NCBI GenBank assembly: GCA_012839565.1
Contig: DUMZ01000007.1
Span: 1-64,000 of the forward strand
DNA length: 64,000 nucleotides
Reading direction: 5' to 3'
Source of the DNA: Anaerolineaceae bacterium
GTDB lineage: Bacteria; Chloroflexota; Anaerolineae; Anaerolineales; Anaerolineaceae
Under the pieces are notes generated by a model. It saw nothing but the letters and a program-made list of their open reading frames with translations, ran no database searches and was not told the origin of the DNA. Every line of letters starts with the position of its first letter. The stretch's first letter is position 1. Position numbers and translations under genes: made by a program. Below, one piece after another: positions 1-8,749 of the stretch.

Positions 1-620
1 AAAGCTGCCACAGTCGGTACCGGCAACATACAAGAAGCCTTCAGGATCTACACACTGGATCTCGATGGTACCTTAACTGAAGTTGGTACGATGAACACTT
101 CCGGCTGTGCCATTGATCTCGCTTATATCCCAAGCGAAAATGCCATTTACACCGTTGACTTGTTGTCCGATAGCCTGCATCGCTTTGACCTTGGCACCAA
201 GACTGACACCATCGTTGGTGCGCTTGGCGCTTCCCCCAACTACGCTCAGGGTATGGACTACGACGAAACCAATGGCGTTCTCTACTGGGCTGCCTACACT
301 GGTGCTGCCGAACTCCGTGTCATCGATATTACCACCGGTGCATCCGCTCTCGTTGGCGCGTTCCCCGGCGGTACTGAAATTGACAGCTTCTCAATTGAAG
401 CCAATACCGGTGGCGGTGGTGCTGTGCCATGGCTCGACGAAAACCCCATTGAGGGCTACGTTGCTGCTGGTGCCACATTGCCCGTCGAACTGATCTTCCA
501 GGTGCGTGGTGTTATTGACCAACCTGGTGACTACTTTGCCCAGTTACGCTTCAGAACTGATACCCCCCATGAGGTTCAACCTGTTGACGTTACTTTGCAT
601 GTCTTGCGCCCCTACACCTG
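1..620 (+). repeat. First copy of propeller plus Ig-like module (partial)
   Basis: This copy is homologous to 1495-2115 at an offset of 1494 bases. Shared protein landmarks include AIDLAY/LIDIAY, NYAQGMDYDE, GTEIDS and GDYFA. The start of this copy lies outside the window. Confidence 0.75.
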
Positions 621-2148
621 GGGTAACATCAAGGGTACTGTGATCGCTACTGAAAAGTGCGACATCAACCCTGCCCCCATGCCTGAAGCTACAATCAACT
701 TCTACCGCGATGGTGCTATCGTTAAGAGCACTGTAACCGACGAAAACGGCTACTACAGCTACGCTCTCGAACGCGGTACCTACGACGTGGAAGTCGTTGT
801 GGATGGTTATGTAACCGCCCGTGTTGACGGCATCGTCCTTGGTAACAGTGAAGAAGTCGTTGTTGACCTGGCTCTCCGCCACGACAGCGCCTGCTTGACC
901 TACACACCCGAAGCCTTCTTCGCGCTCCACTACCCAGATCAGGTTTCTGAACAAACCCTGACCTTCACCAACACTGGTGCCCAGGATGCCATCTTCGAGA
1001 TCACTGAACTTGAAGGCGAAGGTCCCGTGCCCTTTGGTTTCGCAATAGACAAAGCCGGTGCACCGAAACAGCTGAATATCCCCGCCTTTACAGGCGAAGT
1101 TGAACTCAGTGGTGAACCTACTTCAATGTTCCGCGATCCCAAGTTAAGCACAGCTTACGAAGGACCGCTCACCGTCGAACTTAACGCTAACGCTGCCCAA
1201 TATGGCATCACCGAGGCTCCAGCTGCCCACGCCATGGACCTTCTTAGCGACCAACTCTGGTACTGGGAAGATTTAACTGTTCCAAGCGCCTATGAAAGCA
1301 TTGGTAGCACAGCACCTGCCTTATCATTATTCGCAGGTGACTTCCTTGGTGATGATTACAGCACCCTGTATGCCATTAGTTACGACAATAACAACTTGTA
1401 TGCTATTGATACCACTACTGCTCAACCCACGGTTATCGGCTTCGTACCTTCACCTGCTTCCGGTACCACTTACGGTGGTTTAGCCGGTGCCGATGGCTTC
1501 TTCTATGGTGTTGCTACAGCCTGCGGTTCTCAATCAATCCTGACAAAGGTTTACCCAGATGCCACAATGGAAACAATCGGTGTCATTCCTGGTACTTCTT
1601 GTTTGATTGACATCGCTTATGTTCCCAGCGAAGACATGCTCTACTCCGTAGACCTTGTTGACAACAATGTTTGGAGAATTGACCCCTCTGATGCCTCCGC
1701 CGAATTGGTTGGAGCAACCGGTGTTGATCCCAACTATGCTCAAGGTATGGACTACGATGAAGAAAACGGCGTCCTTTACTGGGCTTCATACCACACCGGT
1801 CCTGATCTACGTATTATCGACTTGGAAACCGGTGCCTCAGTGTCTATTGGTACATTCCCCAATGGTACTGAAATTGACTCCTACTCAATCCACGCTTTTG
1901 CTGGTGGTGGCGCGGCTGGTGACATCCCCTGGTTAACTTTAGATCCCACCGCAGGCGTCGTCTTTGCTGACGGCGGTACAGTTGATGTGACCCTCACATT
2001 CGACTCCACTGGTCTGGTTTGGGGCGACTACTTTGGCGCTCTCCGCGTCGACAATGCACCCGATCCCAAGTTCACCATCCCCGTGCAGTTACGTGTCCTG
2101 CCCTTCAACTTGATGTACCTGCCCCTTATCCTGCGCAACTACAACTAA
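1..2148 (+). CDS. Large secreted repeat protein, 5' end outside window
   Basis: The reading frame is open from base 1, so the protein begins upstream and the ATG at 91 is internal. Two homologous modules are visible 1494 bases apart: a propeller-like stretch with the shared motif PNYAQGMDYDE and GTEIDS, each followed by an Ig/BACON-like segment containing GDYF. Between them sits a carboxypeptidase-regulatory-like beta-sandwich beginning near GNIKGTV. The extreme C-terminus is YLPLILRNYN, a hydrophobic tail with an Arg that I have seen described at the ends of secreted Chloroflexota proteins; whether it is a sorting signal is inference. The protein is probably extracellular or surface-bound. 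No catalytic motif is visible and the function is unknown. A strong terminator follows at once. Confidence 0.8.
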   Translation, partial: KAATVGTGNIQEAFRIYTLDLDGTLTEVGTMNTSGCAIDLAYIPSENAIYTVDLLSDSLHRFDLGTKTDTIVGALGASPNYAQGMDYDETNGVLYWAAYTGAAELRVIDITTGASALVGAFPGGTEIDSFSIEANTGGGGAVPWLDENPIEGYVAAGATLPVELIFQVRGVIDQPGDYFAQLRFRTDTPHEVQPVDVTLHVLRPYTWGNIKGTVIATEKCDINPAPMPEATINFYRDGAIVKSTVTDENGYYSYALERGTYDVEVVVDGYVTARVDGIVLGNSEEVVVDLALRHDSACLTYTPEAFFALHYPDQVSEQTLTFTNTGAQDAIFEITELEGEGPVPFGFAIDKAGAPKQLNIPAFTGEVELSGEPTSMFRDPKLSTAYEGPLTVELNANAAQYGITEAPAAHAMDLLSDQLWYWEDLTVPSAYESIGSTAPALSLFAGDFLGDDYSTLYAISYDNNNLYAIDTTTAQPTVIGFVPSPASGTTYGGLAGADGFFYGVATACGSQSILTKVYPDATMETIGVIPGTSCLIDIAYVPSEDMLYSVDLVDNNVWRIDPSDASAELVGATGVDPNYAQGMDYDEENGVLYWASYHTGPDLRIIDLETGASVSIGTFPNGTEIDSYSIHAFAGGGAAGDIPWLTLDPTAGVVFADGGTVDVTLTFDSTGLVWGDYFGALRVDNAPDPKFTIPVQLRVLPFNLMYLPLILRNYN
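1495..2115 (+). repeat. Second copy of propeller plus Ig-like module
   Basis: This is the second copy of the module at the window start. DNA identity is visible around the sequence encoding NYAQGMDYDE, which suggests internal duplication within one gene. Confidence 0.75.
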
Positions 2149-2200
2149 GATTGTAGTTACAAAGGAAGCTTCTGTAAGTTTTGAAGCAAATTAGAAACCC

Positions 2201-2232
2201 GAAAGTCCCCAGCAATGGGGACTTTCTTTATC
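2201..2232 (+). terminator. Rho-independent terminator after the secreted repeat protein
   Basis: GAAAGTCCCC and GGGGACTTTC form a perfect 10 bp stem around the loop AGCAAT, followed by a short T-rich run. It lies 52 bases after the stop codon. Confidence 0.85.
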
Positions 2233-2457
2233 CCATCTGTCTGTTTCCCGCCATACACTAAATAAGACCATTACGAATGTTACATCTAAAGACTTAAAAT
2301 AAATTTTCGTTTGCAGATGTATTCCCATTTACGCACATACATTTGACCTGGCTCATATCTATATATTTTTCCCCTGATTACCCACCACCGTTCGCGGAGA
2401 CGGCACGCCGACGCACCCATCTCGTAGCTAATTTAAGTTTTTACTTCTTATCCGTGC
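2233..2457. other. Gene-free stretch
   Basis: This is AT-rich intergenic DNA between the terminator and the promoter of the kinase operon. I see no ORF with start and ribosome site, no tRNA and no convincing structured RNA. A GC-rich patch near 2390-2420 is the only compositional change. Confidence 0.5.
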
Positions 2458-2463
2458 TATAAT
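2458..2463 (+). promoter_or_regulatory. Extended -10 of the pfkB-parAB operon
   Basis: TATAAT is preceded by TGC, giving an extended -10. No good -35 is visible. Predicted transcription starts near 2470, leaving about 30 bases of leader. Confidence 0.6.
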
Positions 2464-2500
2464 TTCAAATCTAAGGAGGAGCCCAACCAGCTTCTTATTT

Positions 2501-3367
2501 ATGCGCGCGATAAAACATTATTCGATTGATTATTTATTAATAGGACATCTAACTCAAGACCTTCAAGATGATGGCAGCTTCAGGCTTGGCGGTACCGTTA
2601 GCTATGCCGGCTTAACAGCCCACGCTCTCGGGCGCACCCCCTTTATTCTAAGTGCCGGCAACCCTGCCACGCCACTTCATGACCTGGAAAACATAGAGCT
2701 TACCCTAATCTCATCCGCTAACACAACGCAATTCCGTAATATCCCCACCGATAAGGGTCGCAAGCAATATCTTTTCAACCAGTCTACTCAAATTCAAATT
2801 CAACATATCCCTCTTGAATGGTCAAACCCCGGCATTGTGCACATCGCGCCTGTTTATCATGACCTGGACCCCGCTATTCTTGCCCAGTTTCCCCTCAGTC
2901 TGGTTTGTCTCACCCCACAAGGCTGGATGCGTAAGACAGACGAGAATAAGCAAATCCACCCCCAAACTCTGCAGGGTTTTGAAAAGTGGTTAGGCTACGC
3001 GCAGGCAATTGTGCTTAGTATGGAGGATATTCAGGGGGATTTAAAAGAAGCTGATCGACTTGCCAGCTACACCCAAACGCTGGTCGTTACCCAGCGCGAA
3101 AATGGCGCTCTTGTTTACCACAATGGCAAACAAACGCATTTCCCAGCCCCAAAAGTCAAACTGCTTGATGATACAGGATCTGGAGATATCTTTGCCGCTT
3201 GTTTTTTCCACTGGCTGCACCGTTACCAAAACCCCTGGCAAGCCGCGCGTTTTGCGGTTGAGCTTGCCAGCCAATCCGTTACCCGTGAACATTTTAAAAG
3301 CATACCTACTCAGGAAGAAATCCAAAAAGCGACATATCTCGCTTTAGAACAGGCTGTTTATGGCTAG
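2501..3367 (+). CDS. PfkB-family sugar/nucleoside kinase
   Basis: This 288-residue protein has the ribokinase/PfkB C-terminal signature DTGSGDIF, where the Asp is the catalytic base and the Gly-rich turn forms the anion hole. The usual DTxGAGD carries Ser in place of Ala here. An N-terminal Gly-rich GGTVSYAG matches the substrate-binding lid region. The substrate cannot be read from sequence; carbohydrate or nucleoside are both possible. The ATG at 2501 has an AGGAGG 21 bases upstream, too far for normal use, with no alternative start between. The gene overlaps parA by 8 bases and heads the operon. Confidence 0.82.
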   Translation: MRAIKHYSIDYLLIGHLTQDLQDDGSFRLGGTVSYAGLTAHALGRTPFILSAGNPATPLHDLENIELTLISSANTTQFRNIPTDKGRKQYLFNQSTQIQIQHIPLEWSNPGIVHIAPVYHDLDPAILAQFPLSLVCLTPQGWMRKTDENKQIHPQTLQGFEKWLGYAQAIVLSMEDIQGDLKEADRLASYTQTLVVTQRENGALVYHNGKQTHFPAPKVKLLDDTGSGDIFAACFFHWLHRYQNPWQAARFAVELASQSVTREHFKSIPTQEEIQKATYLALEQAVYG

Positions 3368-4157
3368 AACTTATACTGTCGTCAACCAAAAAGGTGGCGT
3401 GGGCAAAACCACCACCAGTATCAATCTTAGTGCCAAACTTGGCGAATATGGCTTGCGCGTGCTCATTGTTGACCTGGATCCCCAGGCCAACGCCACCGCA
3501 AGTTTGGGTGTGGAACGTCACAAACTCAATACCGGTATATATGAACTGCTCATCGGCACCGGGAATGTCAACGAAACGATTCTCCACCATCCCCGCTATA
3601 ATATCTCGCTTATTCCTTCTACAGTAAACCTTTCTGGCGCTGAAATTGAACTCATCGACCTGCCCGACCGCGATAAACGCTTATATAACGTGCTCACACC
3701 GATATCTGACCGCTATGATTACATCATTATCGATTGTCCGCCATCCCTTGGTTTGCTAACCCTAAACGGTTTGATTGCCGCCCGTGATGGCGTGCTGATA
3801 CCCGTTCAATGCGAATATTTGGCGCTTGAAGGCTTGGGGCAGCTTACCCAAACTCTGCATCGCATCCGTCAAAATCTCTTTCCTGAACTAACTATTCGTG
3901 GCGTTTTGCTCACCATGTTTGACGGTCGCACCAATCTAAGCGCTGATGTGCGTGCGGAAGTGCAAAAATTCTTCCCTGAGCAGGTATTTGAAAGTTATAT
4001 TCCGCGCAGCGTCCGCCTTGCTGAAGCCCCATCTTTTGGCATGCCCATATCGGTCTACGCGCCAGATTCGAGCGGCGCAAAAGCATATGACGCACTGGCA
4101 CGTGAAATATTATTATCAGACGGTTATGATCTTAAAACGGAGAAAAAACATGGCTAA
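3360..4157 (+). CDS. parA: Chromosome partitioning ATPase ParA/Soj
   Basis: This 265-residue protein has the deviant Walker A KGGVGKTT near the N-terminus and the Walker A' segment DLDPQANAT, both typical of ParA/Soj. The Walker B-like IIDCPPSLG follows near residue 125. ParA binds DNA non-specifically as an ATP dimer and, with ParB at parS, drives origin segregation. The start ATG overlaps the kinase stop by 8 bases, and the parB start overlaps the parA stop by 8 bases, so translation is probably coupled. The operon lacks the gidAB-dnaA genes that often accompany parAB near an origin. Confidence 0.95.
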   Translation: MARTYTVVNQKGGVGKTTTSINLSAKLGEYGLRVLIVDLDPQANATASLGVERHKLNTGIYELLIGTGNVNETILHHPRYNISLIPSTVNLSGAEIELIDLPDRDKRLYNVLTPISDRYDYIIIDCPPSLGLLTLNGLIAARDGVLIPVQCEYLALEGLGQLTQTLHRIRQNLFPELTIRGVLLTMFDGRTNLSADVRAEVQKFFPEQVFESYIPRSVRLAEAPSFGMPISVYAPDSSGAKAYDALAREILLSDGYDLKTEKKHG

Positions 4158-5022
4158 AACAACTGGACTAGGCAAAGGTTTAGGCGCGCTCATCCCAGGA
4201 TGGCAAGACGAAGCAAAATCAAGCGACACGCTGACTGCGGACCAGGTGCCCCTGATTCCCATTAATCAAATCCGCCCAAATCCGCACCAGCCCCGCAAAA
4301 CCTTTAACCAGGAAAGTCTTGAAGACCTGGCTGCCTCCATTCGCGAGCATGGCATTATCCAGCCACTCATCGTTATTAGTGATGGCCCAAACCAATATAC
4401 GCTTATCGCTGGTGAAAGACGTTTGCGTGCTTCAAAAATTGCTGGTTTAAAAGAAGTTCCCGCCATTGTACGTACTGCCACTGAACAGGAACAACTTGAA
4501 TTTGCCATTATTGAAAACGTACAACGCGAAGACCTCAATCCGATTGAGCGCGCTCGCGCATTCCAGCGCTTGATAGACGATTTTTCGCTTACTCACGAAG
4601 AAGTTGCCCAACGCGTTGGAAAAAGCCGCGTAACCGTAACCAACGCCTTGCGTTTGCTAAACCTGCCAGTGGGTGTTCAACAAGCCGTTTTGAGCGGAAG
4701 CATCAGCGAAGGCCATGCCCGTGCCCTGCTGGCCCTAAACAGTCCGCGCGCTATTGAAAATGTGATGGAAACGGTCATTTCGCTGGGTCTCAATGTGCGC
4801 CAAACGGAATTATTGGTCAACAAAACGCTTGGCCGTGTCTCGTCAAAAACCAAGACCGCTGAGCGTAGCCCAGAGCTTGATTCGCTCGAAAACGAACTTC
4901 GTCAGCACTTCCATACCAAGGTCACCCTTGTGAAAAACAAGAATGGCGGTTCCATTACAATATTCTTCTATTCTGATGAAGAACTAAACGCCATCACCGA
5001 CCGCTTTGGTTTGTATGACTAA
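4150..5022 (+). CDS. parB: Chromosome partitioning protein ParB/Spo0J
   Basis: The true start is the ATG at 4150, preceded by GGAG, giving about 290 residues; the longer ORF from 3946 is an artefact of the open frame inside parA. The N-terminal GLGKGLGALIP is the usual ParB stretch contacting ParA. The ParB/Srx CTPase domain follows (NPHQPRK, then TLIAGERRLRAS, which is GERRxRA box II), then a helix-turn-helix with VGKSRVTVTNALRLL for parS binding, and a C-terminal dimerisation region. ParB loads on parS and spreads as a CTP-dependent clamp. I found no convincing parS in the window. Confidence 0.95.
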   Translation: MAKTTGLGKGLGALIPGWQDEAKSSDTLTADQVPLIPINQIRPNPHQPRKTFNQESLEDLAASIREHGIIQPLIVISDGPNQYTLIAGERRLRASKIAGLKEVPAIVRTATEQEQLEFAIIENVQREDLNPIERARAFQRLIDDFSLTHEEVAQRVGKSRVTVTNALRLLNLPVGVQQAVLSGSISEGHARALLALNSPRAIENVMETVISLGLNVRQTELLVNKTLGRVSSKTKTAERSPELDSLENELRQHFHTKVTLVKNKNGGSITIFFYSDEELNAITDRFGLYD

Positions 5023-6610
5023 AGCTACAGCTTTAATCAACGCACGTATCTATGTGGATTGGCATAACCCGCCAGTCGAAGCGCTACATTTGGAGCGTGG
5101 TTTGGTTCGTCTTGCTGGAACAAATCGGCAAATCCTTTCCGTTTCACCTGATTCCACGAAGAAATTTGATATGCAAGGCATGACCATTTGGCCTGGCTTG
5201 TGTGACGCGCACTTGCATTTAGAGCATCTTTCAAATCAACTGGCAAGTATCAACTGCGAAGGCTTATCAAAAGCTGAAATTCTCGAATTAGTGCGTCTAA
5301 AAGCGCAAAGCCTGCCAAACGGCGCGTGGATTATCGGTTTTGGTTTCAATCAAAATGACTGGACACCCCCAGAATATGGCACTGCCCAGGAATTAGATGC
5401 AGTTTCAGCACACAATCCAGTCCTTTTACACGCCAAATCCTTACACGCGGCCTGGGTGAACACCCAGGCAATGCGGATTGCTGGTATTGACCCTAAAAGT
5501 CCTAATCTTCCTGCTGACACTTTTCTAAAAGAAAAAGATGGTTCCGCCAAAGGGATTTTACTTGAGCATGCCATAGAGCAAATTGCGAAATGTATTCCAC
5601 AAAAAAGCCCCCGACAACTCGCAAACGACCTTTTGGAAACCCAAGCTTATCTTCATAGCCTGGGCATTACTTCTGTGCATGAATTTGACGACATCGCGCT
5701 GGCGAACGCGCTCTTAACACTAAATGCCCAAGACAAACTACGCCTGCGAGTGATGAAAAACATGCGTCTTAACAGTTGGGATTTAATAACCCAGGGAGAT
5801 TATCGCCAAACTCTAAACGCTGGTAATTACCTGCGTGCCGGCTGGCTGAAACTTTTCGCTGATGGTGCCCTCGGTCCGCAAAGCGCTGCCATGCTGGCGC
5901 CCTACGAAAACACCCAAAATAAAGGCATCTTATTGATGTCTGAAAAAGAAATTGAATCGGTCGGACTAAATGCACTGGAACATGGTTGGAGCCTATCTAT
6001 TCACGCTATTGGCGACCTTGCCACCCAAACCAGTCTAAACGCTATAGAACGCATCAATCGCGCGAAAACAAGCCATAATAACACGTCGCTATTACCGCAT
6101 CGCATTGAACACATCCAGGCTCTGGACCCGGCAGATTTATCGCGCTTTAATGCCTTGGGCGTTGTTGCATCTATTCAACCGGTGCACGCGACATCTGATC
6201 ACCTTGTCGCGGAGCGTCTTTGGGGCGAGCGTTGCCAGCATGCCTATGCCTATAAATCACTCCAAGACAGTGGCGCGGAGTTGTTTCTCGGCACTGATGC
6301 CCCCGTTGAAATTGCCAACCCCTTCCACACCTTATACGCTGCCATAACGCGTCAAACACTCGCAGGCGAACCCAATCCAGATGGCTGGTACCCTGCCCAG
6401 CGATTGAATATGCATCAAGCCTTAGACGGCATGACAGTCAATCCTGCCCGTTATTTTGGCACACCGGCACAAACCGGTACGCTCAAACCCGGTTCAAATG
6501 CGGATTTTATCGTTCTTGAAAAAGACCCGTTCATATTATCACCCATAGAAATGGCTAAGATCAAACCGGTGATGACCTGGGTCGCCGGTAAATGTGTCTA
6601 CACCAGCTAA
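5015..6610 (+). CDS. Amidohydrolase family 3 protein (YtcJ-like)
   Basis: This is a metal-dependent amidohydrolase of about 531 residues. GLCDAHLHLEHL near the N-terminus carries the HxH metal ligands after the first beta-strands, and GTDAPVE near residue 430 carries the late catalytic Asp. The C-terminal NADFIVLEKDP closes the small beta-sandwich. YtcJ-like relatives hydrolyse amide bonds of small molecules, but the substrate is unknown. I chose ATG 5015, which overlaps the parB stop by exactly 8 bases as at the two junctions upstream; TTG 5006 is the ORF-track alternative. Co-transcription with parAB is likely, but a functional link is not evident. Confidence 0.85.
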   Translation: MTKATALINARIYVDWHNPPVEALHLERGLVRLAGTNRQILSVSPDSTKKFDMQGMTIWPGLCDAHLHLEHLSNQLASINCEGLSKAEILELVRLKAQSLPNGAWIIGFGFNQNDWTPPEYGTAQELDAVSAHNPVLLHAKSLHAAWVNTQAMRIAGIDPKSPNLPADTFLKEKDGSAKGILLEHAIEQIAKCIPQKSPRQLANDLLETQAYLHSLGITSVHEFDDIALANALLTLNAQDKLRLRVMKNMRLNSWDLITQGDYRQTLNAGNYLRAGWLKLFADGALGPQSAAMLAPYENTQNKGILLMSEKEIESVGLNALEHGWSLSIHAIGDLATQTSLNAIERINRAKTSHNNTSLLPHRIEHIQALDPADLSRFNALGVVASIQPVHATSDHLVAERLWGERCQHAYAYKSLQDSGAELFLGTDAPVEIANPFHTLYAAITRQTLAGEPNPDGWYPAQRLNMHQALDGMTVNPARYFGTPAQTGTLKPGSNADFIVLEKDPFILSPIEMAKIKPVMTWVAGKCVYTS

Positions 6611-6614
6611 GCTG

Positions 6615-7478
6615 ATGTCATTTTCCATTTATCCTTCCAGCGAATTTGACCTTTTGTCTCAGTATGAATTTTTAAACAGCAATCATCTGCGCTATAAGCA
6701 CTTGGACTGGGTGCCCGAGAAACAACGTCTGATTGAACCCTTCGCTTTTACCTTGCTTAAAAACAACGAAATAACAGGTATGCTGTCTTGTGCTGCTGAG
6801 AGCGATCAAGCAGCCTGGTTGCGTTATTTTATATGCAGGCGAAATATTGACTATGCGGAAGTATTTAACACACTGATAAAAACTGCGGTGACATCCCTTA
6901 TTAATGCAAGAATCCCGCATCTTTACGCCTTAGGTTTGCCTGAATGGTTTAGCCGTCTTCTCATCAATCAGCAATTTACAATCAAACATCAAATTATCTC
7001 GCTTCATCTTGACCCATCAAACCAAATTAAAAACCTTAAAACTAATATTATCGATGATACAACTTTCAATATCCGCACTATGACCCATGATGATTTAATA
7101 TCAGTTTTCCAAATTGACCAACGCGCTTTTGAAACCCAGTGGCAATTAGGATTAATAAACTTAAAGGCTTGTTTTAGAGCGAGCAAAATCAGTCTGGTTT
7201 TAACATGGCAAAATGAAGTCCTTGCCTATTTGATGAGTGAGCAATATTTCGACATTCAGCATATTTCCCGTCTGGCTGTTGACCCAGCATTCCACGGAAA
7301 AGGTATCGCCAACTGCTTACTTAATACATTTATCAATGAGACACTAAACAATGGTGTTAGCCAAATCAGTGTCAACACAAATGATGACAATACACCAGGT
7401 TTGGCTTTATACCAAAGCCTGGGTTTTGTGAAATCTGATGAACGTATTCCCGTTTATGCCTTATCTGTATTACAATAA
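6615..7478 (+). CDS. GNAT family N-acetyltransferase
   Basis: About 287 residues. The C-terminal half has GNAT motif A in the form RLAVDPAFHGKGIANCLL, where the HGKGIA loop binds the acetyl-CoA pyrophosphate, and ALYQSLGF of motif B. The N-terminal half is probably a degenerate second GNAT fold. ATG 6615 lies 4 bases after the amidohydrolase stop; GTG 6594 is an alternative inside that gene. It is the last gene of the pfkB-parAB operon. The acceptor substrate is unknown. Confidence 0.75.
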   Translation: MSFSIYPSSEFDLLSQYEFLNSNHLRYKHLDWVPEKQRLIEPFAFTLLKNNEITGMLSCAAESDQAAWLRYFICRRNIDYAEVFNTLIKTAVTSLINARIPHLYALGLPEWFSRLLINQQFTIKHQIISLHLDPSNQIKNLKTNIIDDTTFNIRTMTHDDLISVFQIDQRAFETQWQLGLINLKACFRASKISLVLTWQNEVLAYLMSEQYFDIQHISRLAVDPAFHGKGIANCLLNTFINETLNNGVSQISVNTNDDNTPGLALYQSLGFVKSDERIPVYALSVLQ

Positions 7479-7525
7479 TCCTACCGTTATTGTACGGTTG
7501 AAATCAAAACACAAAGAGGTTAACC

Positions 7526-8194
7526 ATGACAATTAGTGAACGCGAACTGGTACGTTCTCAAATTCAGCAAAAAAAGAAAAAGAACCGAACCATTATTCTC
7601 ATAATCCTGGCAGTTATTGTAGTAGTTGCAGCGGTTATTATCATCACCCGTCTTCCCAAGAAAGGTTCAAGTTTTACAACTGAAGATGGCTTGAGTATCG
7701 GTGATCCGAACGCACCTGTAAAAGTGCTTGAATTTACCAATTTTTCATGCAGCCACTGTAAAAACTTTACACTCAACACTTCTGCCGGCTTCATCAAACA
7801 ATACGTCGAAACCGGCAAAGTTTACTACACAGCCTATCCATATCCGTGGAGCGAAGACGACCTGACATACACCGCGTCTCTTGGTGCGTATTGCGCGGCT
7901 GAACAGGATACTTTTTATGCCTATAAGGAGCTTGTTTTTAACCGTGTAGCCAGCCCGCAGGATTTGAGTGAAGAAGCTGTGAGAGGATACGCTGAATCTG
8001 TCGGTATGGATTTAGCAAAGTTCGATTCTTGTATGCAAGATCCAAACCTGGCATCAAAGGTTGCAGAAACCAAAGCGCTTGCTAGCACCTTTAATGTATC
8101 CGGTACACCAAGTTTTATCGTAAATGGCAGTTTGTTCTACGCAAACAATCTCATCGATGGTGTTGAAGCTGCTTTAGAAGCGAGTGGCAATTAA
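7526..8194 (+). CDS. Membrane-anchored DsbA-like thioredoxin-fold protein
   Basis: 222 residues. A Lys-rich cytoplasmic tail is followed by one membrane helix (about 22-41) and a thioredoxin_4/DsbA domain with the redox motif C75-S-H-C78. The cis-Pro loop is represented by GTPSFIVNG near the C-terminus. It probably forms or reshuffles disulfides in extracytoplasmic proteins, in keeping with the many secreted proteins nearby. AGAGGT precedes the ATG. A hairpin inside the convergent downstream gene may serve as its terminator. Confidence 0.88.
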   Translation: MTISERELVRSQIQQKKKKNRTIILIILAVIVVVAAVIIITRLPKKGSSFTTEDGLSIGDPNAPVKVLEFTNFSCSHCKNFTLNTSAGFIKQYVETGKVYYTAYPYPWSEDDLTYTASLGAYCAAEQDTFYAYKELVFNRVASPQDLSEEAVRGYAESVGMDLAKFDSCMQDPNLASKVAETKALASTFNVSGTPSFIVNGSLFYANNLIDGVEAALEASGN

Positions 8195-8213
8195 TATCCA
8201 TCCAACGATAAGT

Positions 8214-8729
8214 CTAAGCTTCAATCAGGCTTAGTACATAACACAAACTCGAAAGGCGGTTGAGATATTGCAAAACCGCCTTTTGTTTTAAATTTTCATT
8301 CTGGAAAAATATAACCAGTTCCCGTTCGGCACGTCTCACAATTGTCCTTGCCAAATTTAAAGCACCTTCTGCTTGGTTATCGCCAGGAAAAACGAACGCC
8401 CTTGGAAATTCTGTTTCATCTTCCAATTTGAACAAATAATTTTCAAGATTCTGCAATTCAGTCTCAAAAAAATCGTCAGTTATGACAAAAAAAGTTTGTT
8501 TGGTATTAACACTTGCAATAAATCCCATCAGTTTGGAAAGATCTGCTTGACACTGTTTTAGAAAGTCCGCATGGGACTTTTGAGTCATAAACGCACGCGC
8601 CATTCCCAGTGATGCGCTGGCCTCATCTACTGCGCCATTAGCTTGAATGCGTGGATCAGCCTTGCTAATTCCTGATGCGCCAATTAAATCAGTATAACCA
8701 ATAGGATTTCGTTTCGAATGTCTTGACAT
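8214..8729 (-). CDS. PduO-type cobalamin adenosyltransferase-like protein, altered ATP motif
   Basis: About 171 residues from ATG 8729, which has AGAGGTG at good spacing; the ORF-track start at 8789 lies upstream. Family landmarks are SKADPRI, GAVDEASASLGMAR, ARTIVRRAERE and YLNRLSSLCYVLS, matching the five-helix PduO/MMAB fold. These proteins transfer the 5'-deoxyadenosyl group of ATP to cob(I)alamin. The N-terminal TGDxGxT phosphate-binding motif is absent, the region reading NPIGYTDLIGAS. It may be a divergent enzyme or a cobalamin-binding relative. It fits the B12-dependent genes at 24787-26219 but is not adjacent to them. Confidence 0.7.
   Translation of the reverse strand: MSRHSKRNPIGYTDLIGASGISKADPRIQANGAVDEASASLGMARAFMTQKSHADFLKQCQADLSKLMGFIASVNTKQTFFVITDDFFETELQNLENYLFKLEDETEFPRAFVFPGDNQAEGALNLARTIVRRAERELVIFFQNENLKQKAVLQYLNRLSSLCYVLSLIEA
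8252..8289 (+). terminator. Hairpin inside the 3' end of the PduO-like gene, likely terminator for the DsbA-like gene
   Basis: AAAGGCGGTT and AACCGCCTTT form a perfect 10 bp stem with a 12-base loop, followed on the plus strand by TGTTTT. It lies within the coding region of the convergent minus-strand gene. Confidence 0.55.
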
Positions 8730-8749
8730 GGCGCACCTCTTTTGTCTTT

